Shown: positions 8,581 to 17,026, counted from the stretch's first letter. The stretch is DNA of 31,484 nt from an uncultured Saprospiraceae bacterium (GCA_937967535.1 CALCMV010000430.1:1-31484), one strand, 5' to 3'. The notes: generated from the sequence alone by a model not told the origin. Numbers and translations are program-made.

Positions 8581-8844
8581 ATGAAAAAATTACTCATCAT
8601 CATACCACACTTGAGCAGTGGCGGTGCAGAGCGTTCTGCTGCCAAATTGTCGGAACTACTGTATGATGAATTTGATATTCATATCGTAACGTTTTTTGAT
8701 GAACAAATTTTTAAACCTTCATTTTCATACAAAGGAAAATTTACGAGTATCGGTCAGCGTCCGGCACGTTCTTTTTTTGATAAAATAAAAAATATTGCTA
8801 CGCGGGTTGCTTTTTTGAGAAAATACAAACGCGAACAAACGTAG
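8581..8844 (+). pseudogene. Truncated 5' copy of the downstream GT4 glycosyltransferase
   Basis: This 87-codon reading frame repeats the first 80 or so residues of the intact glycosyltransferase at 8931. From about residue 10 the two DNA segments are nearly identical: the visible changes are one Lys/Glu substitution (KPSFSYK against EPSFSYK) and a silent T/C. The first 30 bp are more diverged. After codon 86 the frame enters a REP-like palindrome and stops at the TAG of its GTAG foot. Only part of the GT-B acceptor domain would be made, so it is almost certainly inactive. It is best read as the left arm of a duplication that left a complete gene on the right. Confidence 0.85.
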
Positions 8845-8922
8845 CACGGTGCTTCCAGCCCGTGTCCACGTCAAGAACGCACGATACATATGCAATACAC
8901 GGGCTGGAAGCACCGTGCTACG
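8840..8922. repeat. REP doublet (BIME-like), 26-bp perfect inverted repeats
   Basis: The arm at 8840-8865 is repeated exactly as its reverse complement at 8897-8922, around a 31-bp centre. Each arm is itself an imperfect hairpin: CACGG-(T)-GCT, loop TCC, AGC-CCGTG, with a bulged T. Each is preceded by the tetranucleotide GTAG at its outer foot. A short hairpin with a bulge or mismatch next to GTAG is the known layout of REP sequences mobilised by REP-associated tyrosine transposases (RAYT, Y1 transposase relatives). No transposase is present in the window. The doublet sits exactly at the junction of the duplicated glycosyltransferase 5' ends. Confidence 0.85.
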
Positions 8923-8930
8923 AGTTTGAA

Positions 8931-10154
8931 ATGAAAAAATTACTGATTGTTATCCCACACTTGAGCAGTGGCGGTGCAGAGCGTTCTGCTGCCAAATTGT
9001 CGGAACTACTGTATGATGAATTTGATATTCATATCGTAACGTTTTTTGATGAACAAATTTTTGAACCTTCATTTTCATACAAAGGAAAATTTACGAGTAT
9101 CGGTCAGCGTCCGGCACGTTCTTTTTTTGACAAAATAAAAAATATTGCTACGCGGGTTGCTTTTTTGAGAAAATACAAACGCGAACATAGTATTGAAGTG
9201 TCATTGAGTTATTTGTATAGTGCGGATATTGTGAATGTGATGTCGCGACAAAGCGAAAAAGTGCTGATTACACTCCGTACTTTCCTCTCTAAAAATGTAA
9301 ATGGCAGATTGGAACAAACACTCATCAAACGCCTCTATCCGCAAGCTGATACCATCATCGGTCAAAACGGTAGAACGCTGGGCGATGCCGTCAATAATTT
9401 TGGTGTGAAAAGTGAACGCACGACCATCATTCCCAATTTTTACGATACCCAAAAAATACTCAAAAAATACGACGAGCCAAGCCCCGAATGGAACAACACA
9501 GACAAGTACCGCAAATTCATCCAAGTAGGTAGACTCAATCACTCCAAAGGACAGTGGCATTTGCTTCGTATTTTTAAAGAAGTATTGAAAAATGCGCCGG
9601 ACGCACGGCTATTTATTGCAGGTACGGGCGATTTGAAGGATTATTTGATGGACTATGCGCGGGATTTGGGATTGAGTTTGCAAGACCTGAGTGATACGGA
9701 GGATAAAACACCGGATTTGGCACAACATCAAGTCGTATTATTGGGTTTTAGCTCCAATCCATTCAAATATTTGCGTCAAGCGGATGGCTTTTTGTTTACG
9801 AGTATTTTTGAGGGTTTTCCGAATGCACTTGCAGAGGCGATGATTTGTGGAAGTTGTACATTCAGTACCGACTGTACGACAGGACCGCGTGAGTTAATTG
9901 CACCGAATCAAAATAAGATTTCAAATTATCCGCTTCAAACAGATTATGGCGTATTATTTCCTGCATTTTCAGGAGAAAAAGTCGCTTTCGATGCCCCCAT
10001 TCTATCGGAAGAACAACAATGGATTGATACCATTAATCAATACCTCCAAGATCCCGAATCGTTCAAAAATATGGGTGAAAACGCCCAAGAACGAATGAAA
10101 GAATTTGACCAAGAAAATGTGAAACGAATGTGGGTAGAAACACTAAACGAATAA
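8931..10154 (+). CDS. GT4-family glycosyltransferase
   Basis: This 407-residue GT-B enzyme should add a sugar to the lipid-linked repeat unit. The N-terminus MKKLLIVIPHLSSGGAERSA carries the acceptor-domain glycine motif GGAE. The donor domain begins near residue 190 with KFIQVGRLNHSKGQWHLL, continues with ARLFIAGTGDLKDYL, and ends with the GT4 signature SIFEGFPNALAEAM (E-x7-E). An upstream frame extension back to 8862 runs through the REP doublet and is rejected: ATG at 8931 matches the start of the truncated copy at 8581. The intact gene follows a broken copy of its own 5' end, so its transcription now passes through the REP hairpins. Confidence 0.92.
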   Translation: MKKLLIVIPHLSSGGAERSAAKLSELLYDEFDIHIVTFFDEQIFEPSFSYKGKFTSIGQRPARSFFDKIKNIATRVAFLRKYKREHSIEVSLSYLYSADIVNVMSRQSEKVLITLRTFLSKNVNGRLEQTLIKRLYPQADTIIGQNGRTLGDAVNNFGVKSERTTIIPNFYDTQKILKKYDEPSPEWNNTDKYRKFIQVGRLNHSKGQWHLLRIFKEVLKNAPDARLFIAGTGDLKDYLMDYARDLGLSLQDLSDTEDKTPDLAQHQVVLLGFSSNPFKYLRQADGFLFTSIFEGFPNALAEAMICGSCTFSTDCTTGPRELIAPNQNKISNYPLQTDYGVLFPAFSGEKVAFDAPILSEEQQWIDTINQYLQDPESFKNMGENAQERMKEFDQENVKRMWVETLNE

Positions 10155-10222
10155 ATTACAAGACTTGAAAGTTGATTTATTGTGATTTTTTCACGTAATT
10201 TGTGTAAAAATTGTAGTAAAAT

Positions 10223-11590
10223 ATGTTGATTAGGTTTTATGTTGAAAATTTTTCGTCATTTAAAGAGCGGCAAGAATTTTCCTTGTTGCCGGGAAAGATG
10301 ACTAAAAAACGCGAACACGTTACAAATTCAGTAGGTAGTATCCGTGCACTCAAAGCGGGTGTTATTTTTGGAGCAAATGCCTCCGGCAAATCTAATTTGA
10401 TTAAAGCGATAGCTTTCGGTCAAAAAATGGTTTTGAGAGGTTTGAGAAGTGAAAATCTCATTAATTTTCAAAATTTCAGATTAGATGCAGACTATAGAAA
10501 TAAAGATAGCCGTATAGAGTATGAAATTCAATACGGTACAAAGAATTATGCCTATGGATTTGTATTCAATCGACGAGGAATTGTAGAAGAATGGTTGTAT
10601 GAAATGACAAAAACGAGTGAAAAAAAGATTTTTGAACGGGATAATCGCAAAAAAAATAATTTTGATTTGACCAATTTAAATAAAAAGAATAGATATACAG
10701 AAGAACAACAATTTTTAAAATTTATAGCGAAAGGCACACCCGATAATCAACTTTTTTTGACAGAAATAAAAAGCCGGAAAGTGCGCGAAAATGTATCAGA
10801 CATCAGCGATATATTGAATGTGCTTGACTGGTTTCAGAATAGCTTGAAAGTCATTTTTCCTGATGATAAATACAAACAAGGAGTAAAATTTGAAATAAAA
10901 GAAGATGAAAAATTGCTGAAAACTTTCAATGAATTATTGGATTATTTCGATACGGGAATAAGTGGAGTGTGTTTAGAAAAAATTGATATAGAAAAAGTGG
11001 AAATCCCTAATCGAATTTTGAAAAAAATTGAGGAAGATTTAATGAACGACCAATCTGAACATACAAGAGCATCCATATTATCTGTCAATAACACTACTTA
11101 TTTCATTTCGGCTAATGAAAAGGAGGTCAATTACCATGAGTTTATGACTAAACATAAAGTTTCAGGGCAATTAGAGGAAGAGTTTTTTGATACCGCAGAT
11201 GAATCCGATGGCACGAATCGTATTATTGATTTGATTCCTTTACTTATGGATTTGTTGAACGGAGATAATGTATTTATCGTAGATGAAATGGAAAGAAGCC
11301 TACACCCAAACTTAATGTATGATTTTTTGGACTTGTTCCTTTCAAAATGCGAAAATATCAATAGTCAACTCATACTCGCCAGCCATGAATCTACGCTACT
11401 GAATCAAAAATTACTTAGAAAAGATGAAATCTGGTTTGTGGTTAAAAATCAAGATGGAGCAAGCATGCTACATTCACTTGAACAGTATAATATCAGATTT
11501 GACAAACAAATTCGTAAGGATTATCTATTAGGAAGGTTTAAGGCTGTTCCGAAAATAGGCAACAGAAACCATCTAACTGTATTAAATTAG
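10223..11590 (+). CDS. AAA-family ATPase, RloA/AbiLi-like
   Basis: A 455-residue ABC/SMC-type ATPase of the AAA_15/AAA_21 group. It opens with MLIRFYVENFSSFKERQEFS, the typical first strand. Walker A is GANASGKS at residues 50-57, Walker B is VFIVDEMERSLHP with Asp354/Glu355, and LILASHES is the switch histidine. The middle is helical and low in similarity. Such ATPases work with a TOPRIM-like or RloB partner in phage defence (compare AbiL, OLD and Gabija logic). Here the next gene, 4 bp downstream, is RloB-like. The reading frame is richer in A/T than its glycan neighbours and lacks the heptad leader they carry, consistent with a later insertion. The trigger and target are unknown. Confidence 0.88.
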   Translation: MLIRFYVENFSSFKERQEFSLLPGKMTKKREHVTNSVGSIRALKAGVIFGANASGKSNLIKAIAFGQKMVLRGLRSENLINFQNFRLDADYRNKDSRIEYEIQYGTKNYAYGFVFNRRGIVEEWLYEMTKTSEKKIFERDNRKKNNFDLTNLNKKNRYTEEQQFLKFIAKGTPDNQLFLTEIKSRKVRENVSDISDILNVLDWFQNSLKVIFPDDKYKQGVKFEIKEDEKLLKTFNELLDYFDTGISGVCLEKIDIEKVEIPNRILKKIEEDLMNDQSEHTRASILSVNNTTYFISANEKEVNYHEFMTKHKVSGQLEEEFFDTADESDGTNRIIDLIPLLMDLLNGDNVFIVDEMERSLHPNLMYDFLDLFLSKCENINSQLILASHESTLLNQKLLRKDEIWFVVKNQDGASMLHSLEQYNIRFDKQIRKDYLLGRFKAVPKIGNRNHLTVLN

Positions 11591-11594
11591 TCTT

Positions 11595-12257
11595 ATGCCC
11601 AGAGAGAGAACAGAAATTTTTCGCGAAAGTGATACTCAAGAAAAAGAAAAAATCATCGTTCTTGCATTTGAAGGGAATAATACAGAGCGTATTTATTTTG
11701 AGGAACTTAAAGGAGATGTTCGTTTCAACGACGAACTAATATATCTACACCTACTCACCCGTGAACCCGACGACACCAATAGCGCACCTAATCATGTTTT
11801 CAATCAATTAAAAACAGAAGCAAAAGATGAATATAACTTCGATTCATTAGATGAATTGTGGATGATTATTGATAAAGACAGGTGGAAAAATATTTCTAAA
11901 ATCATTGAATTGTGCAAAAACGAAGAAAATATGTTTGTTGCCGGAAGTAATCCCTGTTTTGAGTTTTGGCTAATTTTACACGTCAAAAATTATGAAGAAA
12001 TAACCGAAGAGGAACAAATTGCACTACTCGAAAATCGTAAAGTCAATAGCAAGAGAAGATATGTAGACCAGTACATTGCCGATACCTGCGGAGATGGTTA
12101 TAATAAAAACAACCCTCGTCTCGAAAGATTTTTATCTCATATCAGATTCGCTATTCAACAAGCCGAAAAATTGGATGCAGATAAAGAAGATTTCCCTTCA
12201 AATCTCGGCTCACATATCTACAAAATAGCCAAAAACATCATCAAACCACTCTCCTAA
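11595..12257 (+). CDS. rloB: RloB-like protein, TOPRIM-like putative nuclease
   Basis: A 220-residue protein of the RloB family. The N-terminal acidic motif is FEGNNTE (Glu26, Glu31), the middle motif is WMIIDKDRW with Asp93 and Asp95, and SNPCFEFWLILH at 118-129 is the conserved RloB segment. The E...DxD order resembles a TOPRIM metal site, so nuclease activity is the likely function. It starts 4 bp after the ATPase gene and is surely co-transcribed with it. The pair resembles AbiLi/AbiLii and other ATPase-plus-TOPRIM defence pairs. Its stop codon overlaps a TAATCAC heptad that leads into the second asnB. Confidence 0.87.
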   Translation: MPRERTEIFRESDTQEKEKIIVLAFEGNNTERIYFEELKGDVRFNDELIYLHLLTREPDDTNSAPNHVFNQLKTEAKDEYNFDSLDELWMIIDKDRWKNISKIIELCKNEENMFVAGSNPCFEFWLILHVKNYEEITEEEQIALLENRKVNSKRRYVDQYIADTCGDGYNKNNPRLERFLSHIRFAIQQAEKLDADKEDFPSNLGSHIYKIAKNIIKPLS

Positions 12258-12275
12258 TCACTAATCACTAACATA
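12255..12275 (+). repeat. TAATCAC heptads before second asnB
   Basis: Three heptads, TAATCAC, TAATCAC and TAACATA, begin at the RloB stop codon and run into the asnB ATG. The repeat has no G. It belongs to the leader class seen at most glycan genes here. Confidence 0.6.
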
Positions 12276-14194
12276 TGTGCGGAATCTGCGGAATCATAGA
12301 CATCGCTGCCCCTCAAACCAACTTACGGGCAAGCTACATCGACCATGCAAATCAGGCAATGCACCATCGGGGACCCGACGAGGCGGGCGTGTATGCCGAC
12401 GATTGGGGAAGCATCGCTATGCGCCGATTGTCGATTATTGACTTGAGTGGTGGTACACAACCCATTTATAATGAGGACGGTAGCTTGGTGATTGTGATGA
12501 ATGGCGAAATCTACAATTACCGCGAACTTCGCGATATGCTCCAAACCAAAGGGCATCAATTCAAAACACATTCGGATACCGAAACTCTCGTACACCTTTA
12601 CGAAGAATATGGGACGGAAATGCCGAAATACCTCAAAGGTATGTTCGCTTTTTCGTTGATAGATAAAAAACGAAAACGCCTATTTATCGGGCGCGACCGC
12701 TTTGGAGAGAAGCCACTTTTTTATTATCATGATGAAAAAATATTTGCCTTTGCGAGCGAATTAAAATCCTTGCTTCAGCACCCACAAATCCCCCGAAAAC
12801 TCAATCGCGAAGCCTTACTTTATTACCTCGAAATTTCCTTCGTACCCGACCCGATGACTTTGCTCGAAGACATTCAAAGCCTCCCACCGGGGCATTGTAT
12901 GACACTGGATGCAGGGGGGGAAACAAAGTCTTGGGCGTATTTTGAACCAAATTATACGATTGATAATTCGCTCAAAACCGAGCAGGATGTGATCGCTATG
13001 CTACGCCCCAAATTGGAACAAGCAGTACTGCGACAAAAGGTAAGTGATGTACCGTTGGGAGCTTTTCTTTCCGGCGGAATTGATTCGAGTACAGTGGTGG
13101 CGATGTTGCAAAAAAACAGCAGCGAGCGCATCAAGACATTCACCGTAAAATTCGAGGAAGCCACTTACGACGAAAGTCACATTGCCCGCGAAGTAGCTGA
13201 AAAACTCGGCACTGACCATCACGAAATTACCATTCCCAATCAGAATTTTACAGAAGATATTTTTTGGACAATTATTGACCATGTAGGAACACCTTTCCCT
13301 GATTCGTCCGCAATACCGACCTATTTTATTAGCAAAGAAATTCGCCAACATGTCAAAGTCGCATTGAGTGGAGATGGCGGAGATGAATTGTTTGGTGGTT
13401 ATCCCGTTTTTGATTGGTATCGAAAAATATTATCCTTACAAAAAATTCCTTCACTGTTACGAAAAGGCGCGACAGGATTGCTTGACTTGCAAGCGAATGT
13501 ACCGGGTTTGAGTGGCATGTCAAAAATTCGTCAGGCGCGTCGTGCATTTAGCGCATCTACGGTGACGCAGGAGGCATTGGGGATGGCTTTGCATTATATG
13601 TTTGAGCCAAAAGAAATCACAAAAATAGTAGCTAACGGTTTGGCAAGCCCTCAAAATTTGAAAAATATACAAGTTGATTTGCCGCCCGAATGGAAATCAT
13701 GGACACCCTTGCGACAGATTATGTACTACCGCTTGCGCTACAATTTGCCATTGGATATGTTGGTGAAAGTGGATAGAATGAGTATGGCAAATTCGCTTGA
13801 AGTGCGTGCGCCTTTCCTTGACCCTGATTTGTTTGAGGCATCCGCCAAAATTCCCGACCAATTCCTTCGTCGTGATGGAAAAGGTAAGTGGATTATCCGT
13901 CAGATGATGGCAAATGACTTGCCGGATAGCGTATTCAATCATCCGAAGTCAGGCTTTAGTATTCCCTTGCACAAATATCAAAATGAGGTTTTCGTCAAAT
14001 TAGCGGAATCATTTTTTAATAGTAATAATCCTGTTGTAAGTTTATTCGATAAAACAGCTTTGCAAGAAATTCTGCGAAACGGATTGAGCAATCAAGCGGA
14101 TAATGCACGTCATTCGGTCTACAAATCGAGCCATCAATTGTGGACCTTGATGCAGTTGTTTGCTTGGGCAGAAAGATTTGATGTAACTGTTTAG
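12275..14194 (+). CDS. asnB: AsnB-type glutamine amidotransferase / asparagine synthase (second)
   Basis: A 639-residue AsnB homologue with both domains intact. The glutaminase domain has catalytic Cys2 (MCGICGIID), HHRGPDEAG and VMNGEIYNY. The synthetase domain has the pyrophosphatase loop SGGIDSS at 266-272, VALSGDGGDELFGGYPVF and LVKVDRMSMANSLEVRAPFL. Unlike the first AsnB, its loop has the usual Ile. Its place in a glycan locus suggests amidation of a sugar carboxylate, but true asparagine synthesis cannot be excluded. A defence cassette separates it from the preceding glycosyltransferase, so it may once have been closer to the first asnB. Confidence 0.93.
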   Translation: MCGICGIIDIAAPQTNLRASYIDHANQAMHHRGPDEAGVYADDWGSIAMRRLSIIDLSGGTQPIYNEDGSLVIVMNGEIYNYRELRDMLQTKGHQFKTHSDTETLVHLYEEYGTEMPKYLKGMFAFSLIDKKRKRLFIGRDRFGEKPLFYYHDEKIFAFASELKSLLQHPQIPRKLNREALLYYLEISFVPDPMTLLEDIQSLPPGHCMTLDAGGETKSWAYFEPNYTIDNSLKTEQDVIAMLRPKLEQAVLRQKVSDVPLGAFLSGGIDSSTVVAMLQKNSSERIKTFTVKFEEATYDESHIAREVAEKLGTDHHEITIPNQNFTEDIFWTIIDHVGTPFPDSSAIPTYFISKEIRQHVKVALSGDGGDELFGGYPVFDWYRKILSLQKIPSLLRKGATGLLDLQANVPGLSGMSKIRQARRAFSASTVTQEALGMALHYMFEPKEITKIVANGLASPQNLKNIQVDLPPEWKSWTPLRQIMYYRLRYNLPLDMLVKVDRMSMANSLEVRAPFLDPDLFEASAKIPDQFLRRDGKGKWIIRQMMANDLPDSVFNHPKSGFSIPLHKYQNEVFVKLAESFFNSNNPVVSLFDKTALQEILRNGLSNQADNARHSVYKSSHQLWTLMQLFAWAERFDVTV

Positions 14195-14196
14195 GG

Positions 14197-14303
14197 TCTG
14201 CTGTCTGTCAGTCTGCCGTCCACTGTTAAAACGCGAGGCAGTTTCACGTTAAAGCTGCGGACATTCAAACCATTCAAAATTCATTCATTCAAAATTCAAA
14301 ATT
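14197..14303 (+). repeat. Two heptad families in the spacer before a GT4 gene
   Basis: At 14197-14227 the units TCTGCTG, TCTGTCA, GTCTGCC and GTCCACT follow the asnB stop. They recall the arrays at 15434 and 24842. At 14262-14303 the units are of the ATTCAAA type and lead straight to the GTG start at 14304. The second array is G-free apart from its last base and belongs to the same family as the one at 20662-20680. Confidence 0.65.
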
Positions 14304-15410
14304 GTGAAACCAAAGGTACTTTTCGTCGGCTCATTTGTTCAAAAAAGTAAAAGCGGACATGTGGGCGGACAAATGTTTGCTTGCAATTCGCTTATCAATA
14401 GTGAGTTATCTGACTTAGTAGATTGGCATTTGATTGATACGACTGCTACGACGAATAAAAAGCGCAGCTTCGCTCAACGTGCTTATAAATCTGGGCTGCG
14501 GTTGGCAAAATTTGAATGGATTTTACTCACAAAAAAAGTAGATATAGTTTTACTGTTTACTTCGAACGGTTTTTCTTTTCGAGAAAAAGGAATGATGTTG
14601 CGAATGGCTAAATTATTGGGTAAAAAAACGATAATCGCACCGCGTTCAGGTTTGATAAAGAACGATGTAGCCGCTTCGGAATCCATGCGAAATTTTGTGG
14701 CTGAAACTATCCAAAAAGCAGACCGCGTGATTTGTCAGGGACCTTCTTGGAAAACGTATTATAGTAAATTGGCGAACGAAACAAATTTGGATAAATTTGT
14801 GGTTACGCATAATTGGATAGATACTGCACCGTATTTTCGAAAAGATTCTCCCGAAAAAAAATCCGCGCCTGTACGAGTCGTTTATTTGGGCTGGGTAAAT
14901 CGTAATAAAGGCATTTTTGACTTATTGGATGCGGTAAAATTGCTGCGAGAGGAAGGCATCGGAGATTTTTTGGTGGACGTAGCCGGTAATGGTGATGCTT
15001 TCGACGAAGCTGTAAATTATGCCAAAGAATCGAATATTGCAGATATAGTGGATTTCAAAAACTGGGTAATGGGCGATGCAAAAATAGACCTTTTGCATGG
15101 CGGCGATATTTACGTATTGCCTTCGTATAGAGAAGGTTATCCCAACTCGCTACTTGAAGCGATGTCTTGTAGCTTACCACCAATAGCAACGAGTGTAGGC
15201 GCGATTCCCGATGTGATTCAGGATGGTGAAAATGGTTATCTTTTCACACCGGGAGACGCAAAAATGTTAAAAGAAAAATTGCGTAACCTTATTCTTCATC
15301 CTGAAAAAAGAGTGAACTTTGGTGCGAATGCAAAAAAAACAATTTTGGCAAATAATACTGTCCAAAAAGCCGTCGATACCTTCGATAAAGTGTTCCGAGA
15401 ATTGAGATAA
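14304..15410 (+). CDS. GT4-family glycosyltransferase
   Basis: A 368-residue GT-B enzyme. The start is GTG (MKPKVLFVGSFVQKSKSGHV), directly after an ATTCAAA repeat. The donor domain begins with VVYLGWVNRNKGIFDLLDAV near residue 198 and ends with LPSYREGYPNSLLEAMSC, the GT4 EGxP...E signature. After this comes AIPDVIQDGENGYLF, the usual closing segment of Glyco_transf_1 domains. It has no membrane segment and acts at the cytosolic face. It is the best-conserved glycosyltransferase in the window. Sugar donor and linkage are unknown. The next gene, an acyltransferase, starts 69 bp downstream. Confidence 0.92.
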   Translation: MKPKVLFVGSFVQKSKSGHVGGQMFACNSLINSELSDLVDWHLIDTTATTNKKRSFAQRAYKSGLRLAKFEWILLTKKVDIVLLFTSNGFSFREKGMMLRMAKLLGKKTIIAPRSGLIKNDVAASESMRNFVAETIQKADRVICQGPSWKTYYSKLANETNLDKFVVTHNWIDTAPYFRKDSPEKKSAPVRVVYLGWVNRNKGIFDLLDAVKLLREEGIGDFLVDVAGNGDAFDEAVNYAKESNIADIVDFKNWVMGDAKIDLLHGGDIYVLPSYREGYPNSLLEAMSCSLPPIATSVGAIPDVIQDGENGYLFTPGDAKMLKEKLRNLILHPEKRVNFGANAKKTILANNTVQKAVDTFDKVFRELR

Positions 15411-15433
15411 AAGAAGCCAGAACATTTCATTAT

Positions 15434-15465
15434 CAGACCGCCTTGCTGTCAGACTTCTGACCTCT
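15434..15465 (+). repeat. CAGACCG/TCTGACCT repeat, inverted relative to 24842-24880
   Basis: This stretch after the glycosyltransferase stop contains GTCAG-ACTT-CTGAC, a small hairpin. Its reverse complement recurs with few changes at 24842-24880, 9.4 kb away, before another gene start. It has the irregular 7- to 8-bp phrasing of the other spacer arrays and precedes the MBOAT ATG by 14 bp. Confidence 0.65.
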
Positions 15466-15479
15466 AACAATTTCATTAT

Positions 15480-16931
15480 ATGCTCTTCAATTCCATAGAG
15501 TTTCTTTGTTTTCTGCCGATTGTTTTCGGGCTTTACTGGTTTGTATTAAAGGATAGCTTACGAGGACAAAATGCACTCATCGTGCTTGCCAGCTACGTTT
15601 TTTACGGAGCATGGGATGTACGATTTTTGAGCTTGATTATATTGAGTTCGGTAGTAGATTTTTTTCTCGGAAAAGCTATTCACGATACGAATGATAAGCG
15701 TAGACGGAAGCTGTACTTGATAATGAGCTTGAGCGTTAACTTGGGCTTATTGGGTTTCTTCAAATATTATGGCTTTTTTGTTGATTCATTTGTTGATTTG
15801 CTCAATGGCTTAGGTTTTCAAGCGCATCGAAGTACCTTGAATATCATTTTGCCTGTCGGGATTAGTTTTTATACCTTCCAAACACTGAGCTATACGATTG
15901 ATATTTACAGAAAACAACTCAAACCCACACGCGACCCTGTGGCGTTTTTTGCTTTCGTGGCTTTCTTCCCGCAATTGGTCGCAGGACCAATTGAACGTGC
16001 CTCCAACCTGCTGCCACAATTTCTCAAAAACCGTAATTTTGATGAAAAATATGCCATTAGCGGCTTGCGAATTATGCTTTGGGGCTTCTTCAAAAAAGTC
16101 GTCATTGCAGACCGTCTTGCCGAATATGTAGACATTGTATACTCTACACCCGGTGAGTTTCAAGGGCTTTCGTTTATCATAGCGACCTTCTTTTTTGCTT
16201 TACAGATTTATTGCGATTTTTCGGGTTATTCGGATATTGCTATCGGTGTGGCACGGTTGTTTGGTTTTGATTTGATGACCAACTTCCGTACACCGTATTT
16301 TGCGACTTCTCTACGCGAATTTTGGCAACGCTGGCATATCTCACTCTCAACTTGGTTCCGAGATTACGTTTACATTCCGCTTGGTGGCAATCGCGTTGGT
16401 GAAGCCCGTAAAATCTTCAATCTGATGGTCACTTTCCTCGTATCAGGGTTGTGGCACGGCGCAAATTGGACTTTCGTAATTTGGGGAGGTATCCATGGGA
16501 TGATTCTTTCTTTCGAGACACTTTTCCGCAAATCCAAACCCTTTGCTTTTGTTCCGAATATCATCAAAGGAGTATTCATTTTTACGGTCGTTTGTCTGGC
16601 ATGGATTTTCTTTCGTGCCAATAATGTGTCTGATGCATTTTTGATATTTAACAACACATTTACAGGACTTGGAAATCAACTTACCAATTCCGTCGAATTG
16701 GAAAATGCACTTCGCTCATTCATTCCCTCACTAAAAGAATTTAAAAATCTTGCAATTTCTCTGTTACTCTTTGGACTAGTTGAAGTCTTCTTGTATAATA
16801 AATCATTCCACGAATTAGTAGATAAATGGAAAACGCCTGTTAGATGGGTTTTTTACTATTTGATTTTATTTTGGATAATATATTTTGGCGCATTCAATAA
16901 AGGAGCGCAATTTATTTATTTTCAGTTTTGA
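15480..16931 (+). CDS. MBOAT-family O-acyltransferase (AlgI-like)
   Basis: A 483-residue polytopic membrane protein of the MBOAT family with about 10-11 hydrophobic segments. The conserved parts are SFYTFQTLSYTIDIYR, FFPQLVAGPIERASNLLPQF, YFATSLREFWQRWHISLSTW and VSGLWHGANWTFVIWG. The last contains the invariant catalytic histidine, here His326. AlgI-like members carry acyl groups across the inner membrane for O-acetylation of alginate and similar polymers in the periplasm. The next gene encodes an SGNH-type protein, the usual partner class (AlgJ/AlgX, PatB, DltD roles). Family and topology are certain; the acyl group and acceptor are inferred from context. Confidence 0.95.
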   Translation: MLFNSIEFLCFLPIVFGLYWFVLKDSLRGQNALIVLASYVFYGAWDVRFLSLIILSSVVDFFLGKAIHDTNDKRRRKLYLIMSLSVNLGLLGFFKYYGFFVDSFVDLLNGLGFQAHRSTLNIILPVGISFYTFQTLSYTIDIYRKQLKPTRDPVAFFAFVAFFPQLVAGPIERASNLLPQFLKNRNFDEKYAISGLRIMLWGFFKKVVIADRLAEYVDIVYSTPGEFQGLSFIIATFFFALQIYCDFSGYSDIAIGVARLFGFDLMTNFRTPYFATSLREFWQRWHISLSTWFRDYVYIPLGGNRVGEARKIFNLMVTFLVSGLWHGANWTFVIWGGIHGMILSFETLFRKSKPFAFVPNIIKGVFIFTVVCLAWIFFRANNVSDAFLIFNNTFTGLGNQLTNSVELENALRSFIPSLKEFKNLAISLLLFGLVEVFLYNKSFHELVDKWKTPVRWVFYYLILFWIIYFGAFNKGAQFIYFQF

Positions 16932-16933
16932 AT

Positions 16934-17026
16934 TAGTTGGTAGTTCATGATTCATACTTAATAGGCAAGTATATTATTTTCGCGTAGCGAAACACAAAAA
17001 AACTATGAACTACGAACTATCAACTA
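16934..17026 (+). repeat. Hairpin of inverted heptads between MBOAT and SGNH genes
   Basis: Left arm 16934-16960 reads TAGTTGG-TAGTTCA-TGATTCA-TACTTA. Right arm 17004-17026 reads TATGAAC-TACGAAC-TATCAAC-TA and is close to its reverse complement. Between them lies a second perfect hairpin, TTTCGC-GTA-GCGAAA, at 16978-16992. The right arm contains the ATG at 17005, so the possible start codon would be inside the stem. Confidence 0.75.

Noticed and set aside
8581..8844. Truncated glycosyltransferase as a functional small protein
   Set aside because: It contains only part of the GT-B acceptor domain, is nearly identical in DNA to the intact gene, and ends in the REP foot; duplication debris is the simpler explanation.
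8862..8930. Upstream extension of the intact GT4 gene through the REP doublet (23 extra residues)
   Set aside because: The extension is encoded by palindrome DNA, needs a non-ATG start, and the duplicate copy shows that the gene begins at MKKLL.
10155..10222. Promoter for the defence cassette (TTG...TAATTTG)
   Set aside because: The TAATTTG box is one base short of TAnnTTTG and the -33 element is weak, so it is not listed, although a separate promoter here would make sense.
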